Shown here: piece after piece, positions 16,559-26,051 of the stretch
How the letters are laid out: the number at the start of each line of letters is the position of its first letter
Position numbering within the stretch: the first letter of the stretch is position 1
Assembly (NCBI GenBank): GCA_017306015.1
Contig: JAFKJK010000015.1
Coordinates: 48,068-112,067, forward strand
DNA: 64,000 nucleotides
Source of the DNA: Propionibacteriaceae bacterium
Lineage (GTDB): Bacteria; Actinomycetota; Actinomycetes; Propionibacteriales; Propionibacteriaceae
Reading direction: 5' to 3'
Program-made: the position numbers and the translations under genes
The notes under the pieces: generated by a model
The model's input: the letters and a program-made list of their open reading frames with translations, nothing else
Database searches by the model: none
Told to the model about the DNA's origin: nothing

Positions 16559-17446
16559 TCAGCGTCCCGCTTCGACAGGGCCTGCAACCGCGTTCGTGGC
16601 CGCCCAGGACGCCAGCAGGCGCAGCGCGTCCGCCGTCCGGGACGCCGGCTCGGCGGCGTAGATCGTGAGCGTCAGGCCGGCCTCCGACAGCATGTCGACG
16701 CTCTCGTAGGCGAGCACGAGGTCGCCGACGGCGGGGTGGTGGAAGGTCTTGGTGCCGGCGCCGTGCAGGCGGACCTCGTGGCTGCTCCAGCGCCGCGCGA
16801 ACTCGGGGCTGAGCGTCGACAGTTCGCCGACCAGGTCCTGGAGCTGGCGGTCGTGCGGCGCGCGGCCGGCTTCGGTGCGCAGGATCTCGACGCTGATGTC
16901 GGCAGCCGTCCCCCAGTCCGGATAGAAGTTCCGGGAGTCGTCGTCGAGGAAGGTGTAGCGGGCGAAGTTCGGCACCCCGGCGGCGGTGCGATCGTAGAGC
17001 GGGGAGTGCATCGCCCGGCCGAGCGCGTTGGTCGCCAGCAGGTCCATGCGTCCGTTGCGGACGATCGCCGGGCCACCCGTGATCGTGTCGAGCACCCACT
17101 GCAGGCTGGGCGGCGGCGTCCACGGACGGGCGCTGCTGCGGCGCGGTCGCAGCAGCGTGCTGGTGCCCTCGGCGGCCTCGGCGAGATGGAGCAGGTGGGC
17201 TCGTTCGGCCTCGTCGAGCCGCAGTGCTCGCGCCAGCGCGTGCAGCACGGACGGACTCACGCCGGCCAATCCCGAGCGCTCGATCCGGGCGTAGTACTCG
17301 ACGCTCACCCCGGCGAGCGAGGCCACTTCGCTGCGCCGCAGACCGGGGACGCGGCGGCGTCCGGCACTGGGCAGCCCGACCTCGCGCGGGCTCAGCCTGG
17401 CCCTGCGGGAGGTCAGGAACTCGCGCACCTCGTCCCGGTTGTCCAT
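16559..17446 (-). CDS. MmyB-type helix-turn-helix regulator
   Basis: A 295-residue regulator. The XRE-type helix-turn-helix lies at about residues 15-80 (LRRSEVASLAGVSVEYYARI) and an MmyB-like PAS-fold ligand-binding domain at 110-280 (NFARYTFLDDDSRNFYPDW, GTKTFHHPAVGDLVLAYES). In the family this domain binds fatty-acid-like ligands. It is a paralogue of the gene at 18135, with the same domain order and many identical blocks. A 22-bp operator-like site lies 39 bases upstream of its ATG. Confidence 0.9.
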   Translation of the reverse strand: MDNRDEVREFLTSRRARLSPREVGLPSAGRRRVPGLRRSEVASLAGVSVEYYARIERSGLAGVSPSVLHALARALRLDEAERAHLLHLAEAAEGTSTLLRPRRSSARPWTPPPSLQWVLDTITGGPAIVRNGRMDLLATNALGRAMHSPLYDRTAAGVPNFARYTFLDDDSRNFYPDWGTAADISVEILRTEAGRAPHDRQLQDLVGELSTLSPEFARRWSSHEVRLHGAGTKTFHHPAVGDLVLAYESVDMLSEAGLTLTIYAAEPASRTADALRLLASWAATNAVAGPVEAGR

Positions 17447-17485
17447 GCTCCAACGGTACGGGCCGGGGGTCAGGGGAGGGATGCC

Positions 17486-17507
17486 CCGCCAGTGCACCCC
17501 TGGGCCG
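17486..17507. promoter_or_regulatory. MmyB-regulon operator candidate, copy 1
   Basis: A 22-base site beginning CCGCCAGTGCACCCC and ending TGGGCCG, 39 bases upstream of the minus-strand regulator gene. It matches the other two copies (18073 and 19214) at 17 or more of 22 positions and is the most diverged of the three. Confidence 0.55.
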
Positions 17508-17535
17508 CGGTCGTGGACGGGGGCGTCCGGGCGGT

Positions 17536-18033
17536 TCAACCGACCCGGACGATGCTCACCGGCCCGTCGCCGGCCAGTGCCGACAGCTGACCCGTGACCG
17601 TCCCGAGCCGGACGACGTCCCCGGTCCGGAGCCGGCCGGCATCCTCGGAGTAGTAGATCGCCAGCGCCTGATCGGCCGGTGAGTAGCCGATGGTGCCGAT
17701 CCCGACCGCGCAGGTCAGCCCGCGGTCGCCGACCGCCAGCTCCGGGGTCAGTTCGCCGACCCACGCGAGGCCGAAGCTGTCCCGAAGGCGGACGGTCAGG
17801 GGCAGCCTCGCCAGGAACGCCCTGCCGGCGTCCGACGACTCGATCACCGCCGTGGCGACGTGATCGCCGCGCACCACGGCGACCGGGACGCCCGGCGCGG
17901 TGGTCGCCACCTCGGGTTCGACATCGGAGCAGCCCGGCACCTGGCTGGTCTGCGCTGTGGACGGGATCGCCGTCACTCCGATCACGGCGCCGAGGACGGT
18001 GGCCATCGCCACCAGGAGACTCGCTGTTCGCAT
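17536..18033 (-). CDS. Exported cyclophilin-like fold protein
   Basis: A 165-residue protein. A signal peptide (about residues 1-27) ends near STAQT. The mature part has the cyclophilin-like fold signatures of the COG4925 group: AFLARLPLTVRLRDSFG and TIGYSPADQALAIYYSE, then DVVRLGTVTGQL. Members are exported and of unclear function; they lack the residues for prolyl isomerase activity. It lies between two paralogous regulators and shares a divergent promoter region containing an operator copy with the right-hand one. Confidence 0.75.
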   Translation of the reverse strand: MRTASLLVAMATVLGAVIGVTAIPSTAQTSQVPGCSDVEPEVATTAPGVPVAVVRGDHVATAVIESSDAGRAFLARLPLTVRLRDSFGLAWVGELTPELAVGDRGLTCAVGIGTIGYSPADQALAIYYSEDAGRLRTGDVVRLGTVTGQLSALAGDGPVSIVRVG

Positions 18034-18072
18034 GGCTCCATGCCACGCCGGCGCCGCCGCGGGGAGAAGCTT

Positions 18073-18094
18073 CTGCCGAGAGGTGTACCGGCAG
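18073..18094. promoter_or_regulatory. MmyB-regulon operator candidate, copy 2
   Basis: Read on the minus strand it is CTGCC-G-GTACACCTCT-C-GGCAG, identical to copy 3 at 20 of 22 positions. It lies 40 bases before the GTG of the regulator at 18135 and 39 bases before the divergent cyclophilin-like gene, so it could serve both. Confidence 0.7.
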
Positions 18095-18134
18095 AGCATC
18101 CCAGCCAGACAGCTGGTGCGAATACCGTGGCGGG

Positions 18135-19034
18135 GTGGACAACCGGGGAGAGGTGCGCGAGTTCCTGACCAGCCGACGGGCGAGGATCAGCTGTGACCAG
18201 GCCGGGCTCCCGGACTCGGGGCGCCGCCGCGTCCCCGGCTTGCGGCGGGGTGAGGTGGCCGAGCTGGCCGGCGTGAGCGTCGAGTACTACGCCAAGCTCG
18301 AACGCGGCGACCTGGGTGGTGTGTCCGCCCAGGTCCTGGACGCCCTCGCCCGCGCGCTGCAGCTCGACCCGGCGGAACGGGAGCACCTGTTCGACCTCGC
18401 CAGGGCTGCTACCGGCACCAGCCTGCTCGCACCCCGCCGGCGCACGGGCAGCTGGCGTCCGCACCGGAGCCTGCAGTGGGCACTGGACGCGATCCGCGAC
18501 GCGCCGGCCGCCGTCGGCAACGGCCGCGGCGACCTGCTGGCGGCCAACCACCTCGGCCGGGCGCTGTACTCCGACCTGTACGCGAGTCCCGGTGGCCGGC
18601 CCAACTTCGCCCGCTTCACCTTCCTGGACGAGGCCGCACACCGGTTCTACCCCGACTGGGACTACTTCGCCGCGATCACGGTCGCCATGCTGCGCACCCA
18701 GGCCGGGCGCGACCCGCACGACCGCCACCTCCAGGAGCTCATCGGTGAGCTGTCCACCCGCAGCGGGGACTTCCGGCGCCGCTGGAGCACCCATGACGTC
18801 CGCATCCACACCCGGGGCACGAAGCACTACCACCACCCCGTGGTCGGCGAGTTGCACCTGGCCTACGACACGCTCGACCTCGCCGGCGAGCCCGGCGTCG
18901 CCATGACCATCTACACCGCCGAGCCGGGGTCCGCGACCGAGGACGGCCTACACCTGCTGGCAAGCTGGGCTGCCACCCAGCCCGACCCCGTCGACGCCGC
19001 CGTCCCCGACCCGACCAGAGCGGCCACGGACTGA
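18135..19034 (+). CDS. MmyB-type helix-turn-helix regulator
   Basis: A 299-residue paralogue of the regulator at 16559. The helix-turn-helix lies at 15-80 (LRRGEVAELAGVSVEYYAKLE) and the MmyB-like ligand domain at 110-280 (NFARFTFLDEAAHRFYPDWD, GTKHYHHPVVGELHLAYDT). The GTG start gives the conserved N-terminus VDNRGEVREFLTSRRARI, which matches the paralogue's MDNRDEVREFLTSRRARL. The recognition helices are nearly identical, so both proteins may bind the same 22-bp site. It is followed by the MFS pump gene, which has its own copy of the site. Confidence 0.9.
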   Translation: MDNRGEVREFLTSRRARISCDQAGLPDSGRRRVPGLRRGEVAELAGVSVEYYAKLERGDLGGVSAQVLDALARALQLDPAEREHLFDLARAATGTSLLAPRRRTGSWRPHRSLQWALDAIRDAPAAVGNGRGDLLAANHLGRALYSDLYASPGGRPNFARFTFLDEAAHRFYPDWDYFAAITVAMLRTQAGRDPHDRHLQELIGELSTRSGDFRRRWSTHDVRIHTRGTKHYHHPVVGELHLAYDTLDLAGEPGVAMTIYTAEPGSATEDGLHLLASWAATQPDPVDAAVPDPTRAATD

Positions 19035-19213
19035 CCTGCGTCCGGGCCGTTCCAGCCCGGCAGTCGGTCCGAGGCGGGACGGGCGATCGGCCGCGGACGG
19101 GTGAGCGATGGTGGCCGTCCGGTGGGCCGCGGCGGGCTGACAGCTCCCGTCCGCCGGCGTGCGAGCGGGGGACGCCCCGAGACGCCAACGACCTGGCGAC
19201 CCGGTGGGATGCA

Positions 19214-19235
19214 CTGCCAGTACACCTCTGGGCAG
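19214..19235. promoter_or_regulatory. MmyB-regulon operator candidate, copy 3
   Basis: CTGCC-A-GTACACCTCT-G-GGCAG, with outer arms CTGCC and GGCAG forming a short inverted repeat. It ends 31 bases before the MFS transporter ATG, in the 232-base gap after the regulator gene. Confidence 0.7.
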
Positions 19236-19266
19236 GGTGTTCCTCACCCGGACGGGCCGCGGTTCC

Positions 19267-20523
19267 ATGGAAGCACGTACCGGAGAGAAGACCTTGTTGG
19301 AGACCGACGTGACACCAGGCGAACCCACCCGTACCGGGAGGTCGCTCGGCAGTCCCGTCCTCGCGACCGTGGTGTTCGTCGGCGGGATCGCGCCGCTGGC
19401 CACCGACATGTACGTACCCGCGTTCCCCGAGGTCGCCGGCGAGCTGGGCGCGAGCGCCACCGGGGTGCAGCTGACGCTGACCACTTTCTTCGTGGCGATG
19501 GCGCTCGGTCAGCTGATCGGCGGCCCAGTCTCCGACCAGCGCGGACGCCGCGGCCTGCTGCTCGCCTCGCTCGCCGTCCTCACCGTGGCATCGGTGGCGT
19601 GCGCGGTCAGCCCGGACATCGCCGTGCTGATGGCCGCCCGCGCCGTGCAGGGCTTCGCCGGCGGGTGGGCGATGGTGGTCGCCCGGGCTGTGGTGGTCGA
19701 CCTGGCCGTCGGCACCCGGCTCGTCCGGGCGCTCAACATCGTGGCCGGTGTCGGCGGAATCGCGCCGATCGTCGGGCCCCTGCTCGGCGGGCTGATCGTG
19801 CAGTTCTCGCACTGGCGCACCTCGTTCTGGCTGCTCGCGGGCCTCTCGGCGGCGATGCTGATCGCTGCCGCGGTCACCGTCCCGGAGACACTGCCGGCCG
19901 AGCGACGGCACGGCGGCGAACTGCGCGAACTCGGCCACGCCGCGCGCCAGGTGGTCGGCAACCGCCGCTTCGTGGCCTACCTGGTCGTGATGGCGTTCTC
20001 GATGGGCGTCACGTTCGCGTACGTGGCCACCTCGGCGTTCATCCTCCAGTCCATGAACGGCCTGTCGCCGGTGCAGTACTCGATCGCGTTCGCGGCCAAT
20101 GCCGTCGGCCTCGCCCTGGCCACCCTGCTCGCCGGACGACTCGCGGGACGCGTCCCCACCCGCCGGGTGATCACCATCGGCCTGGCCGCGACCGGCGTCG
20201 TCGGACTGGGGCTGCTCGCCGCGGCGATCTGGGCCGGCATGCCGCTCCTCGTCGCGCTGGCCGGCTTCTTCCTGCTGATGAGCGCGCAGGGTCTGGTCGG
20301 ACCCAACGCCGGCGCGCTCGCGTCCAACGAGGTTCCCGAACACCCTGGCACCGGGTCGGCCGTCCTCGGCTTCCTGCAGTGGTGCCTGGCGGGCCTCGTC
20401 GCCCCGATCGCCGGCCTCGGCGGCGACAGCACCGCCGTCCCCATGGCCGTGATCATCGTCGTCCTCACCGCCGGCTCGCTCACCGCCATGGCCGCCAGCC
20501 GCCGACCGGCGATTCCGAACTGA
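19267..20523 (+). CDS. Bcr/CflA-type MFS drug efflux transporter
   Basis: A 418-residue twelve-helix major facilitator protein of the DHA1 drug/H+ antiporter group. TDMYVPAFPEVAGEL in the first loop is the Bcr/CflA signature. Motif A is GGPVSDQRGRRGLLL, and motif C is the Gly/Pro-rich helix 5 (GVGGIAPIVGPLLGG). A GTG at 19309 gives a shorter alternative start. It is followed 23 bases later by an SDR gene and is probably controlled by the MmyB-type regulators through the site at 19214. Likely substrates are small toxic organics. Confidence 0.88.
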   Translation: MEARTGEKTLLETDVTPGEPTRTGRSLGSPVLATVVFVGGIAPLATDMYVPAFPEVAGELGASATGVQLTLTTFFVAMALGQLIGGPVSDQRGRRGLLLASLAVLTVASVACAVSPDIAVLMAARAVQGFAGGWAMVVARAVVVDLAVGTRLVRALNIVAGVGGIAPIVGPLLGGLIVQFSHWRTSFWLLAGLSAAMLIAAAVTVPETLPAERRHGGELRELGHAARQVVGNRRFVAYLVVMAFSMGVTFAYVATSAFILQSMNGLSPVQYSIAFAANAVGLALATLLAGRLAGRVPTRRVITIGLAATGVVGLGLLAAAIWAGMPLLVALAGFFLLMSAQGLVGPNAGALASNEVPEHPGTGSAVLGFLQWCLAGLVAPIAGLGGDSTAVPMAVIIVVLTAGSLTAMAASRRPAIPN

Positions 20524-20546
20524 ACCCCATCGAGAGGAACGAGAAC

Positions 20547-21392
20547 ATGAACGAGGACCGGGTCTGGCTGATCACCGGCGCAGCGCGCGGAATGGGCGTC
20601 GACATCGCCAAGGCCGCGCTGGCGGCCGGCCATCGGGTGGTGGCGACAGCGCGGGACGCCGCTCGGGCGGCCGCAGCCGTCGGGGAGCATCCCCGCCTGC
20701 TGACCGTCGCCCTGGACATCACCGACCCCGCTTCCGCCAGTGCGGCAGTGGCCGCGGCGCTCGACCGGTTCGGCCGGATCGACGTCCTGGTGAACAACGC
20801 CGGCAGCTTCCAGCCCGGCTTCTTCGAGGAGGTCAGCGATCGGCAGTTCCGCGCGCAGCTGGAGACCAACTTCTTCGGACCGCTGAACGTCACCCGCGCC
20901 GTCCTGCCGGTGATGCGCCGGCAGCGCTGCGGCCAGGTCTTCACGATCACGTCGACCGCCGGCATCGTCGGCGGCGCATTCGGCACCGCGTACGCGGCGT
21001 CCAAGTTCGCCCTCGAAGGCTGGACGGAGGGTCTCCGCGAGGAGCTCCGGCCCTTCGGGATCGCGGTGACCGCGGTGGAACCCGGCTTCTTCCGCACCGA
21101 GCTCCTGGTCGAGGGGACGTCCACCACCTGGCCCGAGCTGTCGATCGACGACTACGCCGCCCGGACAGCAGAGACCATCGAGTCCTGGAAGGCGATGAAC
21201 GGCAGGCAGTCCGGCGACCCGGCCAAGCTCGCGGCAAACCTGGTCCGCCTCGCCGAACTCGACGAGCCCCCGGCTCGCTGGGCCGTCGGTGCCGACGCCG
21301 TGGCCGGAATCAGCAGCAAGGGCGCGGCCCTGGTCGAGCAGGCGAACGCCTTCCTCGACCTGTCCACCGGCCTCGACGTCGAGGACGCCTGA
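20547..21392 (+). CDS. Short-chain dehydrogenase/reductase
   Basis: A 281-residue classical SDR. The cofactor motif is TGAARGMG, then NNAGSF. The catalytic Ser is in ITSTAGIVGG, and Tyr/Lys are in YAASK. The PGFFRTELL segment is typical of the ketoreductase-like DltE/YusZ subgroup. The start follows GAGAGGAACGAGAAC, a good ribosome-binding site. It lies 23 bases after the MFS gene, so it is the second gene of a pump-reductase operon. Confidence 0.88.
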   Translation: MNEDRVWLITGAARGMGVDIAKAALAAGHRVVATARDAARAAAAVGEHPRLLTVALDITDPASASAAVAAALDRFGRIDVLVNNAGSFQPGFFEEVSDRQFRAQLETNFFGPLNVTRAVLPVMRRQRCGQVFTITSTAGIVGGAFGTAYAASKFALEGWTEGLREELRPFGIAVTAVEPGFFRTELLVEGTSTTWPELSIDDYAARTAETIESWKAMNGRQSGDPAKLAANLVRLAELDEPPARWAVGADAVAGISSKGAALVEQANAFLDLSTGLDVEDA

Positions 21393-21410
21393 CAACGCGA
21401 CACGTTTGCT

Positions 21411-21461
21411 CCATCAGTGGCCTGAAGAGGGCCGATTGCGGGCGTTTCGGGCCTCTGATGG
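21411..21461 (+). terminator. Hairpin terminator after the MFS-SDR operon
   Basis: CCATCAGTGGCCTGAA (21411-21426) pairs with TTCGGGCCTCTGATGG (21446-21461) with two mismatches around a 19-base loop, 18 bases after the SDR stop. It is a plausible intrinsic terminator, without a T-run. Confidence 0.5.
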
Positions 21462-21651
21462 GTCAGGTGTGTCGCCGACCCGTTCCGGCTCGGCATGGGC
21501 CGAGGCTCGGGTCACACCGGCACCCGCCGGTCGCCACCGGACGGCAGTCCGGCGCGCTGAGGAGTCACGTGGGCGCGACGGCTGACCGGGAAGTCCCGGA
21601 CCTCGACGCGGTTGTCCAGGGCAGTGACGCCATGAGGTGTGCCAACCCTGC

Positions 21652-21691
21652 TGGGAGGTACTGGCGGGACACCTCACGCCAGTACCTCCCA
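21652..21691. promoter_or_regulatory. Perfect 15-bp inverted repeat, operator candidate
   Basis: TGGGAGGTACTGGCG at 21652-21666 and its exact reverse complement at 21677-21691, with a 10-base spacer. It lies 61 bases upstream of the DUF2255 gene. Each arm contains GCCAGTAC followed by CTC, which resembles the MmyB-regulon site with two bases missing, so it may bind the same or a related regulator. The rest of the 360-base gap (21393-21752) shows only the upstream terminator and no gene. Confidence 0.6.
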
Positions 21692-21752
21692 CACGGCACC
21701 GCTCGGGTCTTGACTGGTACTGCGACCTCCACAGCGGAAGGGGACGAGGCTG

Positions 21753-22228
21753 ATGGGTGACACCTGGTCGGCAGCGCAGCTGGCACAGATCGTGGACGCC
21801 GACGACCTGCAGGTCTCTCCGCTGCGGACGGACGGGACGACCTACGGCACGCCTACGTGGATCTGGTGCGTCGCGGTGGACGATGAGCTCTACGTGCGGG
21901 CCTACAACGGCCCGAGCTCGCGCTGGTACGCCGCCGCGACCGCCCGCCCACAGGGCCGGATCCACGCCGCCGGCGAGGTCTTCGACGTCACCTTCGACCC
22001 GGCACCGGCCGCCCTGGCCGACGCGATCGACGACGCCTACCGCACCAAGTACGCCGGCAGTCCCTACCTGCGGCCGATGATCAGCGCGCGAGCTCGCGCG
22101 GCCGGCGTCCGAATCGTCCCCCGGCCCGGGCCTGCTGTCCGATCCGAGATCCCGGGCCCGGGACGACAGGCTCTGGGCCGAGTCGGCGGACAACTCACCG
22201 ACGAACAACTCAACGACAAGGAGCGATG

Positions 22229-22229
<1 letters not shown>
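21753..22229 (+). CDS. DUF2255 family protein
   Basis: A 158-residue protein whose first 120 residues fit DUF2255, with PTWIWCVAVDDELYVRAYNG, SSRWYAAATARPQGRI and YRTKYAGSPYLRPMIS. The fold is like flavin-binding split-barrel proteins, but no activity is established. The last 37 residues (from VPRPGP) are Pro/Gly-rich, lie beyond the usual end of the family and could be a late extension; they contain a GATCCCGGGCCCGGGACGAC palindrome like those in the repeat block at 30.5 kb. The stop overlaps the start of the aldo/keto reductase gene. Confidence 0.7.
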
Positions 22230-23218
<989 letters not shown>

Positions 23219-23221
23219 AAG

Positions 23222-23824
23222 CTAACGCGCGTCGATCAGTGAGGCGACGGCCGCGGCGGCCCACTCCTCGAACGGGACGGGGTCGCCCCCGGCGTCCTCG
23301 CTGATCCGGGCGACGCCGTCGGCGACCGAGAGGTGAAGGGTCTCCGCCTTGTCGTCGGTCTCGATGACGAAGGTTCCGCAGGGAGCGTCTCCGACGGCGG
23401 GGCCGGGCTCCGAGAGCACGGCTCCGGTCAGTTGCTGCTGCGGTGCGAGGATGCTGCCCGCGGCGTGCGGGTCGTCATCCATCACCCACCGGACCAGGGG
23501 TGGAGGGGCGCTCTCGGCGCTCGCCGTTGCTTTCCGTACCCGCCACCAGGTTCCGTCGCGAAGCAGATGGAGGCCACGGGGAAACCTCCAGGCGTGGCTC
23601 GTCTGCTCGGGATAGTCGAAGCCGAAGCGCCGCTTGATGTGGCCGACGGGGACGGGCGACACCCCACGGGAAGCCAACGTCATCGCGGCTGCGAGCCCGG
23701 TCTCAGCCAGGGCGGCGTCGAGAGTCTCTCGCGCGTGCCGCAGCACGGCCTCGGGAGCCTCCGCGGCAGGCTTTCCGTCCTGACCGCCCTGGCGGCTCCT
23801 GTCGACCAGGTCATCGAAGTTCAC
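23222..23824 (-). CDS. Conserved protein of unknown function
   Basis: A 200-residue soluble protein with no membrane segment or signal peptide. It has a polar N-terminus (DRSRQGGQDGKPAAEAP), a basic middle segment (GHIKRRFGFDYPEQTSHAW, then FPRGLHLLRDGTWWRVRKA) and an acidic C-terminal part with PFEEWAAAAVASLI. Codon use matches the neighbours and no clear antisense alternative exists. I do not recognise the family. It is convergent with the aldo/keto reductase, with only 3 bases between the stops. Confidence 0.6.
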   Translation of the reverse strand: MNFDDLVDRSRQGGQDGKPAAEAPEAVLRHARETLDAALAETGLAAAMTLASRGVSPVPVGHIKRRFGFDYPEQTSHAWRFPRGLHLLRDGTWWRVRKATASAESAPPPLVRWVMDDDPHAAGSILAPQQQLTGAVLSEPGPAVGDAPCGTFVIETDDKAETLHLSVADGVARISEDAGGDPVPFEEWAAAAVASLIDAR

Positions 23825-23920
23825 CCGTCCATCCTTCAGGTCCGCGGATGGGGCGCCAAGACCCCGGCCGGGCGACAGGAAGCGCGATTCGGCCGTTGGC
23901 GGGGAGACGGGCGTCCCGGC

Positions 23921-24712
23921 TCAGCCGAGGATCGCAGCCAGTTCGTCGTACACCGGCGGCGTGGCGGCGACGATGCTGGTGCCATTGAGGAGCGCGCCCG
24001 GGACGGACAGAAAGTCGCTGACCCGGCAGCCGGCGGCCTGCAGGACGGCCACGGCACCGAGGCAGTCCCAGGAGTTGATGTGCGGCTCGAGGTAGCCGAC
24101 GAGCCGGCCGCACGCGACATCACAGAGCCCGAGCGCACCGGATCCGCCGCAGACGAACATCCCGTGCGCCCGCAGCAGTCGGTCGAAGATGGGAGTCAGG
24201 TCGTCCGCCCTCATCCGGGGAGAGGCGCCGAGGTAGGTCAGCCCGTCCCGGACGCTGGTTCCCGGGTGCGGCTTCACCGGGACGCCGTTGCGGGTCGCGT
24301 CCGTCCACCGCGAACCGGCGAACCGCTCGCCGATCGCGGGCGCGTCGACCAGCCCGAAGGCGACCTCGCCGTCGCGGACATAGGCGATCGAGACGCACCA
24401 ACTGGGCAGTCCGCTCACGAACGGCTGGGTGCCGTCGATCGGGTCGACGACCCACAGGCCGGGCGCATCGGGGTCTCCGGTCGAGCCGGACTCCTCGCCG
24501 AGGAAGGCGTCGTCGGGGAAGGCTGCGTCGAGGCGCGAGCGGATCAGGTCTTCGACGGCGAGGTCGGCCTCGCTGGCCATGTCCTGGACACCTTTGCTGT
24601 GCACCACCAGCTCGCCGGCCCGCTGGAAATAGCCGAGGGCGAGCGCGCCGGCCTCACCGATCAGCGTCTCGGCGAACGCGTACCGCCGCAGGAGGTCGTC
24701 GTCCGGGATCAC
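23921..24712 (-). CDS. Inositol monophosphatase family enzyme (HisN-like)
   Basis: A 263-residue Mg-dependent phosphatase. The metal ligands are in GEESG near residue 70 and VVDPIDGTQPFVSGLPSW near 87-104. The second signature near residue 215 is NSWDCLGAVAVLQAAGCRV, where the usual motif reads WDxAA. Actinobacterial members of this clade are often histidinol-phosphatases (HisN); inositol-1-phosphatase is the other option. The GTG start follows GGAGCACC. The gene stands alone. Confidence 0.8.
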   Translation of the reverse strand: MIPDDDLLRRYAFAETLIGEAGALALGYFQRAGELVVHSKGVQDMASEADLAVEDLIRSRLDAAFPDDAFLGEESGSTGDPDAPGLWVVDPIDGTQPFVSGLPSWCVSIAYVRDGEVAFGLVDAPAIGERFAGSRWTDATRNGVPVKPHPGTSVRDGLTYLGASPRMRADDLTPIFDRLLRAHGMFVCGGSGALGLCDVACGRLVGYLEPHINSWDCLGAVAVLQAAGCRVSDFLSVPGALLNGTSIVAATPPVYDELAAILG

Positions 24713-24851
24713 GGTGCTCCTTGGGCTTGGCCTGCCCGTCCCGCCGGCCGGCGGACGGGTTGCTCCCAGTATGGACGGCCGGCCCACCGACGGGCGGCCC
24801 GACGACCGCTCGCGTCCCCAAGACCGTCCGTCGCTTCCTGACCCGCCACGC

Positions 24852-25006
24852 TCGTGCTAGCCAATCGTGGTTATGGAGGCACCCCCGGCCCGGCCGGAAC
24901 CAGGATGCTAGCTGATGGTGGAAATAGCCGGGCAGAACGGCCTGACAACCACCATCAGCTAGCACCGGCGCTCGACGCGTCCGGGATCGGGCGTCATTTC
25001 CACCAT
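24852..25006. repeat. Intergenic palindromic repeat cluster (GCTAGC/GGTGG element)
   Basis: TGCTAGCTGATGGTGG (24906-24921) has an exact inverted copy at 24949-24964, a 16-bp stem with a 27-base loop. A diverged copy starts at 24853 (GTGCTAGCCAATCGTGG), and an inverted ATGGTGGAAAT (24996-25006) matches 24915-24925. The four related pieces allow alternative pairings, like a REP/BIME-type element. Nothing else is seen in the 439-base gap from 24713 to 25151. Confidence 0.75.
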
Positions 25007-25151
25007 GAACGGGCACCGTGCGCTGGCCGGCGTCAGGCGAACCTCGCCATGCTGTGAATCCGTCCGCCGAACACGGCGGGAAAAGTCACAGCGTCCGGTC
25101 CAGAGCAGGGTCGCGGACGCCTCACGGCGGGCTGCGGGCTCCCGGACGGGG

Positions 25152-26051
25152 TCACCAGTCGGCGCACTGGCACTCGCCGGCGTCCTCGGCCTCGATCTGC
25201 AGCGTGGCGTGGGCGATCTCGAACCGGTCGCGCAGGGTCGCGCTCGCCGCGGCGAGGACAGGGCCGGGACGGGCCGAGCCGACGGTCACCAGGTGCGCGG
25301 TGGCCACGTCCATGCCGGAGGTGAGCCGCCACACGTGCAGGTCGTGGACGGCGGTGACCCCGTCGACGGCGAGGAGGGCGTCGGTGAGTGCGGCCGGCTC
25401 CAGCCCGTCCGGGGCGTGCTGGCCGAGGACGGCGAGCACCTCGCGTCCGAGCATCACCGCCCGGACGACGACGAAGACGGCGATCGCGACGGCGATGCCG
25501 GTGTCCCACCAGGCGTTGCCCGTCCAGCCCACCATCAGGGCCGCGACGATGACCCCCACCGAGCCGAGGGTGTCGGCGATCACTTCGAGGTAGGCGCCCT
25601 TCAGGTTCAGGCTCTCCGCTGCCCCGGCGCGGAGCAGCACGATGCTGATCACGTTGACCACGAGCCCGAGCACGCCGACGAGCAGCATCGTGCCGGTGGC
25701 GAGCTCCGGCGCGGCACCGATGCGTCCCACTGCCTCGATGCCGATGTAGATGCCCACCGCGATCATCACCAGCACGGCCAGCCCCGACGCGAACACCTCG
25801 GCGCGGTAGGAGCCGAAGGTGCGCCGTCCGGTCGTGTCCCTGCGCGTCGCGAGCCGCGTCGCGATCAGCGCGGCGCCGAGGGTGGTGACGTCGGCGGCCA
25901 TGTGGCCGGCGTCCGAGATCAGGGCCAGCGAGCCGGACGCCAGTCCGGCCAGAAGCTCGACGACGAAGAACACCGCCACCATCGCGAAGGTGACGGCCAG
26001 GCGCCAGCGATGCCGGCCCGCGGCACTCAGGGTGTCGTGCGCGTGGCTCAT
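25152..26051 (-). CDS. Cation diffusion facilitator, zinc/cadmium-type exporter
   Basis: A 299-residue CDF protein with six membrane helices. Metal-site residues appear in LISDAGHMAAD (helix 2) and EVIADTLGS (helix 5), the H-x-x-x-D/D-x-x-x-D pattern of Zn/Cd-specific members. The cytosolic C-terminal domain has HDLHVWRLTSGMD and ends with CQCADW, which could bind metal. It probably exports Zn2+ by proton antiport. Its ATG overlaps the stop of the ArsR/SmtB gene by 4 bases. Confidence 0.9.
   Translation of the reverse strand: MSHAHDTLSAAGRHRWRLAVTFAMVAVFFVVELLAGLASGSLALISDAGHMAADVTTLGAALIATRLATRRDTTGRRTFGSYRAEVFASGLAVLVMIAVGIYIGIEAVGRIGAAPELATGTMLLVGVLGLVVNVISIVLLRAGAAESLNLKGAYLEVIADTLGSVGVIVAALMVGWTGNAWWDTGIAVAIAVFVVVRAVMLGREVLAVLGQHAPDGLEPAALTDALLAVDGVTAVHDLHVWRLTSGMDVATAHLVTVGSARPGPVLAAASATLRDRFEIAHATLQIEAEDAGECQCADW

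Noticed and set aside
19101..21392. A 763-codon open frame across the MFS and SDR genes
   Set aside because: The front is Arg-rich out-of-frame sequence over the MFS gene; only the last 281 codons are a real SDR.
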